Made by a program: the position numbers and the translations under genes. A stretch of DNA of 64,000 bases. It comes from Plantago major. Taxonomy: Eukaryota > Streptophyta > Magnoliopsida > Lamiales > Plantaginaceae. Each line of letters starts with the position of its first letter. Positions within the stretch are counted from its first letter, which is position 1. This document shows positions 25,638 to 36,386 of this stretch, piece after piece. The notes below the pieces were generated by a model, which saw only the letters and a program-made list of their open reading frames with translations, was not told the DNA's origin and did no database searches. The DNA lies in contig CM048841.1 in NCBI GenBank assembly GCA_026545765.1, positions 95,933,352 to 95,997,351 of the forward strand. Direction: 5' to 3'.

Positions 25638-26155
25638 TAAGATGGAACCATACCTGGGAGCTATATTCGAAGTGCAAAACCAATCGTAATGATGAGATAA
25701 TTACAACTTGAAAACTCTGCTCGAAAAAGAAACTACACTATATTGGAAAATACTGCAAGTGTTGAAAGCTAAATTAATCAACTCTAAGAATGAAATCATT
25801 CAAACTCTACGAATAAAATAATTCAAACTTGAAAATGAAATTCGAGAGAAAATCTTCACTCTAGGACACCGTACATATTTAATTGCTTTTCGACCAATTA
25901 CACAAATTTGCTAAGTCCCATGACCACCGTTGTTTATTTTTGCAACCTTTAAGGTATACACACATCATCATAATGATAACTTAAGGGTGTTGCTTTTTTC
26001 CACAAGTTTGAATCATAACTTATATATGCTACCTTTTTGCTTTACAATCATGAAACTCTACTCAAATGTTGAAGATCCAATAATCATGTGCTTCACATAT
26101 ATTTAACTACTATTAGTTTGACTGTTTTGTTTATCTCAATTAATTTATTATGTTA

Positions 26156-26481
26156 TCTTTCTATTTATTACTAGCATTTACGTAACACACTATGTGTGTT
26201 AAGGGCTTTTATATAAACCAATGAATCTGTGATTGAAAAAAGAGAAAATATTAAAAAAATAATAAATAAAAGGAAGAAACTTACGCCAATAAGATTCGAA
26301 CCCTGCACCTTCTAATTAAACAATGACACATGTACGTACCAAATTCAATAAATAAATAAGATCAACGGATGAGATTTAAATTGAATTACAAATTTAATGA
26401 AACTTTTATGAATTATTATACTACTTTGAATTTGAATTTAAAAGTAAATTATACCGTGGCATCGCCACGGGTTAATACTAG
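26156..26481 (+). mobile_element. Short non-autonomous Helitron (~326 bp)
   Basis: The right end has the Helitron layout: hairpin CCGTGGC-ATC-GCCACGG (26454-26470), then GTTAATACTAG, so CTAG ends at 26481 and is followed by host T. The left end is placed at TC 26156-26157 after host A 26155, giving insertion between A and T without duplication. Just inside is a palindrome AACACACTATGTGTGTT. No Rep/helicase frame. The 3' end is secure; the 5' end is inferred. Confidence 0.75.
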
Positions 26482-26944
26482 TTTAGTTTCAAATGGACGG
26501 TTTTACGTGCGATATTAACATACATAAGTTTAATACACTTGTAATAGGTAAATAATAATTCAGCCATATTTGAGTGGAATATTGAATTAACATAGTTTTT
26601 TGTCAATTACAATTTATTATATAATTCAACTTTGAATAAACCTTAAGTTGTTTGTCAAACAGTCTAAAAATTAATTAATAATGATGTGTACGCAAATGTT
26701 ACAGAAAGTTGATTATTTTTATACTTATAATGAAAGGATTTTTCTCCAATAACACAAATTATTAGAATTGACGTTTATTGTGGTACCTTAGAAATTGAAT
26801 GATGTTTTAAAACTTTTTATGCATTTTGATGTGTGTATGTATGACACCGATATTTTTTTAATATAAATGTCTTACGTCATTTTGGGGTGTGTGTGTGTGA
26901 ATAACAGTGATATTTTTACAATGTCCAATGTTTATTACTATGAC

Positions 26945-27685
26945 TGATATGTACCTTTAAGTCCGCCCTCCGATCTGACCGGATTAGGACGACTTACAAC
27001 GCCTCCCAGAATAAGTCAAAGTTCTGGTCCGTCCCTAAAATACAGTCCGTGGTCACTATCTTGAAGTCCGTCTCTAGGAGAATGCTTCACCAAGACAATA
27101 ACCAAAAGATCTACACAGAAAGTGAAGAGGTCCGACCCTCACTATCCTTATCTGTGTGTCCGTCTAGTCACTAAGTCCGGGGTTCAAAGACGGGCGGACC
27201 ACCTCAAAACTTATTTGCTACTCTAGCGTGTCGTAAACGCGCCCCCCATCTCTGAAACCATGTCATCTCGCCAGACCGACCAAACTACGATGTGTCAGAG
27301 GCTTGTCCCAAGAGCTCACCACTGTAAATAGGAGGGCATTTACTCTTCATAATGGTAAGCAACTACTTCGCAATAATCTACTCTCTAAGTTTCGAGGTCC
27401 GAGCCCAAGCTTGATCCGCCTCCTAACTAGTTGAATCTAAGTCCCGATTGTCTCAGGCAGACCGGTCCAAAAGGGTCTAACCCCTTCTCTTCTTATTTCA
27501 GATAATCATATCAAGTAATCTTCCAACGGACTTCACATACAGACGGACCTATCTCATGCCATAAATTCAGAAGGACGAAAACTATACAACTCCCTAACCT
27601 GGCAATCTTACTAAGGCTTAATCAGGCGGACTCTAATTGACACTTTGACCTGAACTATTGACTTAACCGATTTTACCCTACATCA
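26945..27685. mobile_element. Solo LTR (741 bp) with 5-bp target duplication ATGAC
   Basis: It begins TGATATGTACC and ends CCCTACATCA (TGAT...ATCA ends), flanked by ATGAC at 26940-26944 and 27686-27690. The interior is richer in G+C than its surroundings, with repeated GTCCG / CGGAC phrases and no coding frame. The pattern is that of an LTR left after recombination between the two LTRs of a retrotransposon, probably Ty3/gypsy, but the family is not identified. Confidence 0.8.
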
Positions 27686-27690
27686 ATGAC

Positions 27691-28057
27691 TGTAATATTT
27701 TACTAATAAGATTGATTTTAGACAAACACATAAGAAATGACATAAAATGCAATTAAACATTGTACACATACTTACATGATCAGTACTAATCGTCCTTCAC
27801 TAATGCAGGTTTCTTCTCCATGACATACATTATTATGTTAAATATAAAGACAATTAATCAATGACAAAATAATCTGTACTCAAACCAATCTATGTACAAG
27901 AACTACTGATACCAAGAAATCTGATTCATTAATTGCACACCAACATAAAGAGAATCGTATATACCTGCTGTTTACGAATCAGACGCACATGCTTAGAGGA
28001 GATGCACATGGGCTTGTCTTGTTTTTGTGCCTTATCTAAAGAGGTTTACAGTTTAGC
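27691..28057. other. Short spacer between retroelements
   Basis: AT-rich sequence without gene signals between the solo LTR and the target-site copy of the copia element. Confidence 0.5.
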
Positions 28058-28063
28058 ATTCTT

Positions 28064-29529
28064 TATTGTGGTACCAGAGTGCGGAAACTTATAAATTCCA
28101 CCGACGATATAGAGAAATTAATAAAGACAGTAAAAATGAACACCGAGAATTTTAAGGTGAAAAAACCATCCGTAAATAGAGGGAAAAAACCACCGGCGAG
28201 AGAGCCAAAATTTCCACTATAATGGTATTGGGAATACAAGAAATTCCTCAACTACTTGTAAAACAAATCTCTTTTTGGTTCCCGATTGATTTTACTCCGC
28301 ATGACATGCCAACAAAAGAATAACAGTATGATTAGTATATTATACAAATCATATCTATAAATTTCAACAAGAGTAAAAAGTAATATTAACAACACTTACA
28401 TTCTTCGGTTAATGGAAATAAGGTGTTGAACAAGCACTAAATATTCGGATTGAATCCTGGACGAGACAGCGGTGTGACCGCTTCCCCTTAAGCACAATTT
28501 GCCCACCTTTCTATGCTTCAGGCCTACTTGAGCAATGTGCTCCCAATGTACAACGCCCAATCATGACTAATTTTGGAAGCAACAAAATTAGTTCCTTCGA
28601 ACCTTTCAAAGTGTTAGAACTCTCTTGATACTCAAGTGTATGCCTACTATGCAAATCTCTATAGAATGAAATGAAGATGATGATGCCAATGGATGAGAGG
28701 AAGAGGAGAAGATTGTGTTCTTGTTGTGTCTTCCAAAGGATGGAGAAATCACCTTTTTATAGCCAAGGATAGCTATCTCAAAAGGCCACATTAAACATAC
28801 CACTAAAGCCACCATTATGCCTCATTGGTGGTGGAAGACCATAACTTACAAATTAACCAATCTTTAATTCTGAAAATTAAAGACATAATTGCAATAATTT
28901 GAATAAATATTACGGAAGAAGTGCAAAAGACTTCTTCTAGAATATTCACATATTATACACAATTCCAATTTGTACTCTACTAAACCGAGCCAACTTTTAT
29001 TCACATCAAGAATTGATTTTCGCTCATGTATTACATCATCACGTAGCTTGCACAACCCACTACGTAATGAGCTATAAAACATGTCAAAACAAATGGTGGA
29101 CCACATATAAAATTTTCTCAAAGATGTCCTCTTGACATTTCAACTTTTAAGTAAAGTTGCACATTTTATGGCTTTAGTATGTACAAGTGGTTGCTCAATC
29201 AACCAATTCTCCAACATCTCTACGGGTTTATACTCGTACCCAAATGAAACTAGAGAATACAAGTGAAATGAAAAATGAGGAATATGGGAGAGGTGTTTGT
29301 GAGAGTGTGTAGTGTAAAATGTCTTGAGATGGGATGATATTTGAGATGTAAGTTCAAAGCCTATTTATAGGCAAGTATGGAGCCAACCATGGAAGACTTG
29401 AAAGTGTGAAAGGTTAGACTCCATATGAGCACATTTAACTTCCAACCATGAACACACTTAACACCTTGAACACATTTTAATTTGGAACAAAAAATTGGTC
29501 ACACATGTGCATGGATGCACCGTCCAACA
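28064..29529 (-). repeat. 3' LTR of the copia element, split by a solo LTR
   Basis: Left LTR of the composite. Its own sequence is 28064-28272 plus 29222-29529 (about 517 bases). TATAAATA on the minus strand at 29362-29369, inside the palindrome GCCTATTTATAGGC-like stretch, is the presumed core promoter. The boundary with the interior follows a weak polypurine tract, AAGGTGGACATT on the minus strand. Confidence 0.85.
28273..29216 (-). mobile_element. Solo LTR (944 bp) nested in the copia 3' LTR
   Basis: TCTCT flanks it at 28268-28272 and 29217-29221, and the uninterrupted copia LTR at 33847-33851 has this site once. On the minus strand it begins TGTTGGAGAATTGG and ends CCAAAA, one base away from the expected CCAACA inverse of TGTTGG. 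A TATA-like CTATAAAAAGG lies near 28752-28762 on the minus strand. The start resembles copia LTRs. Short frames within are chance. Confidence 0.8.
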
Positions 29530-29583
29530 AATGTCCACCTTGTCCAATTTTGGGAAATGCTCTCTTCGCCATGGGAGCCCTGC

Positions 29584-32500
29584 TTAAGTGTGAATGATGC
29601 CAGCTAAGTTCAGGCAATGATCGAACTTTGCTGGTTGAAGGGGCTTGGTCAACATATCCGCAGGATTTTCGATCGTATGAATCTTCTCAACAGTAAGATC
29701 ACCTGTAGTAACAATATCTCGAATAAAGTGGTACTTTATATCAATATGCTTGGTCTTTGAATGATACTTGCTATTCCTGGTCAAGTGAACAACACTTTGA
29801 CTATCGCAAAACACAACAAGAATGTCTTGTTGTAGACCAAGTTCGCTTACCAAGCCTCGGAGCCAGATAGCCTCTTTCATACCTTTGGTAGTAGCAATAT
29901 ATTCTGCTTCAGTGGTTGACAATGCCGCAATGGCTTGAAGTGAAGAATACCAACTAATGGTAGAACCACAAAGTGTAAAGAGATAGGCTGAAAGTGACCT
30001 TTTCCGGTCTAAGTCACCACCGTAGTCGGCATCAACATAACCAACTACACCTCCGGGATCAGCTCTTTGGATATCAAATACCAACCCAATATCAGAAGAT
30101 CCCTTCAGATAACGAAAGATCCATTTCACGGCTTCCCAATGCTCCTTACCTGGATTGTGCATGAATATGCTAACAACGCTAACATCATAGGCTAGATCCG
30201 GCCCTGTGTACACCATGGCATACATGAGACTTCCAACGTCATTAGAGTATGGAACGTGCGACATGCACTTTTTGCATTCGTCTGTTTGTGGACACTGTTC
30301 AGATGATAACTTGAAATGCACAGCAAGTGGAACACTAACAGGTTTACAATATTGCATATTGAACCTGTCAAGCATTTTCAAAACATACTTTTCATGAGAT
30401 AGAAAAAGCTTTCTTGCTTGACGATCCCTGCTAGTATCCATCCCAAGAATTTTCTTAGCTGGACCTAAGTCTTTCATATCAAATTCACTGCTTAGTTGTG
30501 ATTTTAACTTGTTGACAAAAGATTTATCACATGCAGCAATTAACATGTCATTGACATAAAGCAACAAGTAAATGAAAGACCCATCAGACAATTTCTGAAT
30601 ATAAACACAGTTATCATAACTACTTCTAGAGTAGCCATGTCCAAGCATGAACGAGTCAAACCTCTTATACCACTGTCTCGGAGACTGCTTCAATCCATAA
30701 AGAGATTTATTCAAATGGCAAAAAAGTCTTCTTTGCTAGGAATTGCGAATCCCTCAGGCTGGTGGATGTAAATCTCTTCCTCAAGATTTCCGTGTAGAAA
30801 AGCAGTTTTCACATCTAACTGCTCCAACTCCAAATCATGCAAAACAACTAGAGGAAGCAAGACACGAATAGAGGTATGACGAACGACAGGAGAAAATACC
30901 TCATTGAAGTCAATACTTTCCCGCTGATGGAAACCTTTGACAAAAAATCTTGCTTTGTATCTTGCATTCTCAACGCCAGGGATGCCTTCCTTTCTCTTAT
31001 AGATCCATTTGCAATTTATAGCTCATTTTCCTTCAGGCAGCTTTACCAGATCCCAAGTTTCATTCTTATGCAGACTCTCGACCTCCTCTTGCATCGCAGC
31101 AATCCATTTAGCTGAATCTGCACAAGAAATAGCCTCAAAATAATTTTTAGGCTCACCATCCTCATCAATCTCTTGTGCAGCAAGCAACGCATAGGCAACA
31201 TTAGATGAATTTTCTATGAGTCTTTGAGTCTACCTCCTTGGTCTGTGTTCTGGAAACTGCTGAGCCATTGTCCAAGGTTCTGGCAAACCTCGTTGTCGTG
31301 GTCGATGTTGTTGTTGTGGACTCACATATTCGATGGCATCATTGTTCATAGTGGTTTGATCATCGGGAGGTTAAGTAGAGGAATCAGGGATATCTTCCTC
31401 GTGAGCTTCAAACTCAAACTCCACCTTCTCTCTAGCACTCTCTTCATCATCTGTACTAATAGAGGAAACAACAATATCTTTTCCAGAAGATAGCATAGCA
31501 TTTTCATTAAAGGTTACATTTCGACCGTAAAATGTTTTACCAATCTCAGGGTTATTTAAAAGATAACCTTTAACACCTACACCGTAACCTAAGAAAAAGC
31601 ATTTCTTCGCACGAGGCTCCAATTTTCCCTTGTTTACATGAGAATAAGCAGGACAATCAAATATTCTAAGATTAGAATAATCAACATGTTTACCTGACCA
31701 AACTTCTTCTGGATTGTTGTTGTCAAGTGATCTGTTGGGGGAGCGGTTTATCAAATAACATGCTGTCATTGCCGCTTCAGCCCAAAAACGTTTTCCTAAG
31801 CCAAAATGAGAGAGCATGCAACGAACTCTCTCCAGAATAGTTCTGTTCATTCTTTCTGCAACTCCATTTTGTTGTGGAGTACCTGGAATTGTGTGGTTCC
31901 TAGCAATACCTTCCTTCTTGCAGAAATCATTGAATTCATTTGAACAAAACTCAAGACCATTGTCAGTTCTGAATCTTTTGACCTTTTTACTTGCCTGGTT
32001 TTCAATTAAAACTTTCCATTCTTTAAATTTGGAAAATGCTTCACTTTTGTTTTTGAGAAAATAAACCTAGAGCTGTCTTGATAAATCATCAATAATGGTC
32101 AGCATATAAAAATGTCCTCCCTTGGAAGGAATTCGAGAGGGACCCCAAAGGTCTGAATGAACGTAATCCAAAGTACCTTTAGTTCGATGAATGGCTTTGG
32201 AAAAGCTAACCTTTTTATGCTTACCAAAAATGCAATGTTCACATAAATCAACTTTGCCGGTATAATGGTTTCCAAGATGACCTTTCTTGTTGAGGACGTA
32301 CATTCCCTTCTCGCTCATGTGGCCCAATCTCATGTGCCACAACTTTGTATTGTCATTGTTGGAAGAGGCAATAGCTAAAGAACTTGTAACAGTAGAACCC
32401 TGCAAAACATACCAACTACCAGATCAATTTGCCTTTAGTAACACAAGAGCACCTTTCGATCGACACCTTTAAAACTCCACCTTCAGCTGAGTACCTACAC

Positions 32501-33604
32501 CCAAATGACTCAAGGGTGCCTAAAGAAATGAGATTTATTTTCAACTTGGGGACATGTCTGACACCAGTTAGAGTTCTGACAACTCCATCATGTGTCTTAA
32601 TTTTGATTGTACCTTTACCGACAACTTTGCATGGAGCATCGTTGCCCATCAAGACAACACCACCATTAACTGGTTCATAGGTGGTAAACCTGTCTCTGTT
32701 AGGAGACATATGAAATGTACAACCAGAATCAAGAATCCAATCATTTTTAGATCTATGCACGATGTCAGTGGCTACTAGTAACTCCCCATCAGAGTGTGTT
32801 TCGACAATACTAGCTTCAGCATGGTTTTCAGGTTGGTTAATACCTTTACCCTTATCCTCTCTTTCATGCCTACTTTTCAACTTATAGCAATCAGAGATCT
32901 CGTGGTTTTTCTTCTTGCAATAATGACAAAACTTAGAGTTTTTACCTCTAGATTTGGACTTGGACTTGTTCTTACTTATTACCTCGTTCTTGACTCCTCC
33001 CTCTAACAAATAATCCCTCGGTCGAATTTTCAAAATGAATTTCGGTATCAAACTTTTCTTTGGATAAAAGATGGGATTTGACATCATCAAAATATAAGGT
33101 AACGTAATTACCATATAACATGATTTCCTTAAAATGTCTGTATGAGGGTGGTGGTGAGACAATAAGTAGCACGACTTTATCCTCATCATCAATTTTAATG
33201 TCTTGGTTCTCCAAATCAATTACTATGGAATTGAATTCATCTAAATGAGTTTGGATAGGAGTACCTTTAGACATGCGGAGTGAAAAAAGACGTTCCTTCA
33301 GGCGGAACTTGTTTGCTAGACTCTTGGTCGTGTAAAGGGACTCCAATTTACCCCATATGCTCGCAGCCGATTTTTCGTTGATGACCTCGCGCAACACCTC
33401 ACAGGACAAACACAATTGAATAATGGACAACACCTTTTCGTCCATCTCTACCCATTGCTCCCCCGTCATACTCTCCGACCTTTTTAGTTTGCCTTCCAAA
33501 ACTTTCTTCAGGCCATTTTGGATGAGAACGGCTTGCATCTGGACATGCCAAATAGCGAAGCTAATTTTACCGTCAAACTTCTCTATATCAAATTTGGTAT
33601 ACAT
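29584..33604 (-). pseudogene. Degenerate copia gag-pol
   Basis: In minus-strand order: gag from ATG 33602-33604 (TKFDIEKFDGKISFAIW, UBN2/DUF4219-like); a frameshift near 33005-33015; CCHC knuckle [14 protein letters not shown]; protease motif [12 protein letters not shown]-pre-integrase zinc motif (LWHMRLGHMS ... CEHCIFGKHKK); integrase core pieces to about 31850 and its C-terminal part to 31371 (AYSHVNKGKLEPRAKKCFFLGYG); reverse transcriptase with [14 protein letters not shown]; and RNase H ([24 protein letters not shown]). Several stops or frame changes lie between about 30715 and 32070. The catalytic YVDD box reads YVND at about 30550. Order and motifs place it in copia, closest to Tork/Tnt1 by eye. 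It is not a functional polyprotein. Confidence 0.9.
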
Positions 33605-33617
33605 GATGAATAAGACC

Positions 33618-33635
33618 ACTCTGGCTCTAATGCCA
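33618..33635 (-). other. Primer-binding site of the copia element (initiator Met-tRNA type)
   Basis: Just inside the 5' LTR, the minus strand reads TGGCATTAGAGCCAGAG. Plant copia elements usually have TGGTATCAGAGC here, complementary to initiator methionine tRNA. Two substitutions fit a decayed copy. Confidence 0.65.
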
Positions 33636-33638
33636 GTT

Positions 33639-35365
33639 TGTTGTGGTACCAGAGTGCGGAATCTTATAAAGTCCACCAACGATATAGATAAATTAATAAA
33701 GACAGTAAAAATGAACACCGAGAATTTTAAGGTGGAAAAATCCTCCGTAAATAGAGGTAAAAAAACCACCGGCGAGAGAGCCAAAATTTCCACTATAATG
33801 GTATTGGGAGTACAAGAAATTCCTCAACTACTTGTAAAACAAATCTCTACGGGTTTATACTCGTACCCAAATGAAAGTAGAGAATACAAGTGAAATGAAA
33901 AATGAGGAATATGGGAGAAGTGTTTGTGAGAGTTGATAAGCTCAAATTATACTCTAAAAAAGCAATTAGAGATTAAGCTGTAGTTGCAGACTAAAGCCTA
34001 ACTCGTGATCGATCTCTAGGGATTTAATCAAGCTACGTAGCAGTGAGAGTAAACAGATACTTGCCAGTAACAGTTTGATTGATGGATTTGTATACTTCTA
34101 ACTAGATTGACTAAAGCTAAGATTACGATTAACAATCAGAGAAAGATGAATACAGTAGCAAGATCCAATTATGCTAATTCGAACTAGGGATAACACTCAT
34201 ATTTGTCACACGGTTGTTGTACAGTAAATCAATCAATTCGATTCAACCAATTGTTCGTAGAATATATTATACTGGAGAAATCGTGAGTCGTCAATTCGCG
34301 ATCCTTAAACATGAACAATTTTAGAGAATTTAATACGGACTTATCGAATTGAAGGTTTTTACGAAGATTTTATACGAGACTAACCTATATGAGTGATTTG
34401 ATAAACCCTAGAACGAATATGCATAACCTTCACATACTATTGTTTTCAAAGGTGTTTAGCTACTCATAATAGATAATTGCATACAGAGATTCATGGTAAT
34501 AATCATACGAAACATAGATGATAAACTCGCATGCAATAACATACAATTCAATCGATAAAGATGAAGAATGAATTGTAAAGAAGAAAGCAATAGAGAAATC
34601 AATACCAATAATCCTGATGAGTAGAATCAATGAATAATCAAGCTCCAAGGATGTCTCAATATTAATGTCTTAGTCTAGGAGCTCTCCTAAAAAACTAGGT
34701 TAAAAGAAGTATATGAAAAGAAAAAATAAATTCTAAACTAATAAGGAAAACAAATTCTGAGTCTGCGCATCTCGCCGCGGCGGCCAATTGCTTCGCCGTG
34801 GTGAGCTTCTTTTGTCGATTATATATCCATAAATTCAAATTCGCCCAAGTGATTGAATCCTCGCTGGCAAGGCGTCTTCCTTCAAAACCGGGGAGCCATT
34901 CGCAAAATCTCGCCATGATGATTTCCTCATGGCGAAACCTCCTACAATTCCCAAGTCCAAGCTCGTAAAATCTCGCCGTGGCGAGCCATGCTAAGCAGCT
35001 TGTTCTCATTTAGCTCAAAAGACATCGATTCCTGCAAAAAATGTAAACAAAACACCAAAGCATAAAGACGAACTAAAAAGACTATAAAACTAAAGACAAA
35101 GACTCACAAAGACCGCTAAAAAGGACAAAATGAGACGTTAGAATATTGTCTCATCAAGAGTGTGTACAATAAAATGTCTTGAGATGGGATGATTTTGAGA
35201 TGTAAGTGCAAAGCCTATTTATAGGCAAGTATGGAGCCAACCATGGAAGACTTGAAAATGTGAAATGTTAGACTCCATATGAGCACATTTAACTTCCAAC
35301 CATGAACACATTTTAATTTGGATCAAAAAATTGGTCGCACATGTGCATGGATGCACCGTCCAACA
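33639..35365 (-). repeat. 5' LTR of the copia element, split by a solo LTR
   Basis: Right LTR of the composite. Its own sequence is 33639-33933 and 35162-35365. It matches the 3' LTR closely along both parts and has the same TATAAATA box on the minus strand (near 35217-35224). Confidence 0.85.
33934..35156. mobile_element. Solo LTR (1,223 bp) nested in the copia 5' LTR
   Basis: It begins TGATAAGCTC and ends GTCTCATCA, with AGAGT at 33929-33933 and 35157-35161. The 3' LTR of the same copia element has this site once. The interior is A/T-rich except for a cluster of GC-rich palindromes between 34771 and 34985. No internal gene. Family unknown; TG...CA ends and a 5-bp duplication fit an LTR retrotransposon. 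Confidence 0.82.
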
Positions 35366-35371
35366 ATTCTT

Positions 35372-36386
35372 CATTCACTTTCCTAATCTCAGAGAACTTT
35401 TTTTGGCAATATGTCCAATCCGGTACGAGAAGCTAAAAGCTTTACCTGTTTCGATAATTTCGACCAATATTTCAAATATCCATCAAGATCTCGCCGGAAC
35501 ATTAGAATGCCAACCACTCTGTAAGAAATCCGTGCCAGTTTCTTGAAATGCAAAAATGTGAATGCTTGGACTCAAAGCGGAACATGACATATCAACTAGA
35601 CATGTTTTGTCCCATACCACGCGCAATTGTGCTGGCTAAAATGGTCGAGCCTCGATCATTTGGTGGTCGTGGTTACAATAGGAATTAGAGCTTGGACCTC
35701 CCCAAAACACATACGTAGTGCTGATGGTTGGTCCTTGCAATGTGCAACGAGAAAGTCGTTCATTGAAGGAGAGTTGATTACAATGATCCAAAATATAAGA
35801 GAGATTAAAGACTAAAGTAGTTAATTTTACTACTTATAACTGACAATATATACTTTTTATTTTCGAAAATACATCCATATGAATAGTACATTTAAGAATG
35901 CTTACATTCGAGTATTCATATAAATGCCGTGGGTTGGTATGCGGGATCAGTATGATATAGTGTTATGTGTATTACCCATACTAAAAACTCAATGATGGCA
36001 GGCTGCGGAGGGAATATAAAATTCAGACTTCATTTATTAATGACTTGTACTAGACTAAGACTTCATTGGAATAAATTCTAATGGTCTTTCCTCTTAAACC
36101 CCACAAGACAATGCTTTTTCTTACTTTTGTTCATGCACAGTCACTCAACGACCTTTACTCCTCTTGCCTTTTGATCTTCTCTAGACTTTGAATCTTGTGC
36201 TAACTAATCCCATCCAGGATCTTCCCTTCTTCTTCATGTCTCTGTGCACATCATCTTCAAGTTTTTCTTCATACTACATTGCACTGAGATAAATCATATA
36301 CAAGGACTGTTCTTGGTGATCATTTGTGTTACTTAACTAACAAGTCTAAGCTAAAACCAACCTAGCTTCTTCTCTCTCAAGTAGCC
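35372..36386. other. Intergenic region and promoter of the helicase gene
   Basis: No gene recognised in 35372-36050. 36060-36386 is C/T-rich sequence typical of a plant 5' untranslated leader and leads to the ATG at 36387. No single TATA box stands out. Confidence 0.45.

Larger units (their letters stand above)
22385..25860 (+). repeat. Degenerate tandem array of ~53-bp units (interrupted minisatellite)
   Basis: Most of this stretch is made of diverged copies of one unit with the core phrases AAGAATGAGATAATT, CAACTTGAGAACTCAATTC and GAAAGGTAAACCAACTCT. The spacing is visible: unit starts at 24947, 25000, 25053 and 25107 (53, 53, 54), and 23638 and 23691 (53). Some units are longer (about 70-75 bp; e.g. 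23742 to about 23812) because they carry an extra segment like ATATGNNAAAATACTTTAAG after the AAACCACACTAT part. It is interrupted by MITEs at 22642-23029 and 25109-25637 and by diverged sequence to about 23600. By eye, some 40-50 copies. No open frame is conserved through the units. The repeat family is unknown to me. Confidence 0.85.
28064..35365 (-). mobile_element. Decayed Ty1/copia (Tork/Tnt1-like) retrotransposon with split LTRs
   Basis: The element lies on the minus strand. Its 5' LTR is 33639-35365 and its 3' LTR is 28064-29529; each was later split by another solo LTR. Flanking ATTCT(T) at 28058-28063 and 35366-35371 is the target duplication. On the minus strand the LTR starts TGTTGGACGG and ends ACAACA (mutated to ACAATA in the 3' copy). 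The internal region holds gag, protease, integrase, reverse transcriptase and RNase H remnants in the copia order. The two LTRs differ by many substitutions and an 18-base deletion in the 5' copy near 35307, so insertion is not recent. The element cannot be autonomous because its frames are broken. Confidence 0.92.

Noticed and set aside
25499-25711. Short frames over the GC-rich MITE
   Set aside because: They arise from the GC-rich inverted arms of the transposon and encode nothing recognisable on either strand.
26281-26310. ATTCGAACCCTGCACC, resembling a tRNA B box or T-arm
   Set aside because: No cloverleaf can be built around it; it lies inside the Helitron.
28606-29121. Minus-strand frames of 69 and 85 codons
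   Set aside because: They fall inside the nested solo LTR, which is expected to be non-coding.
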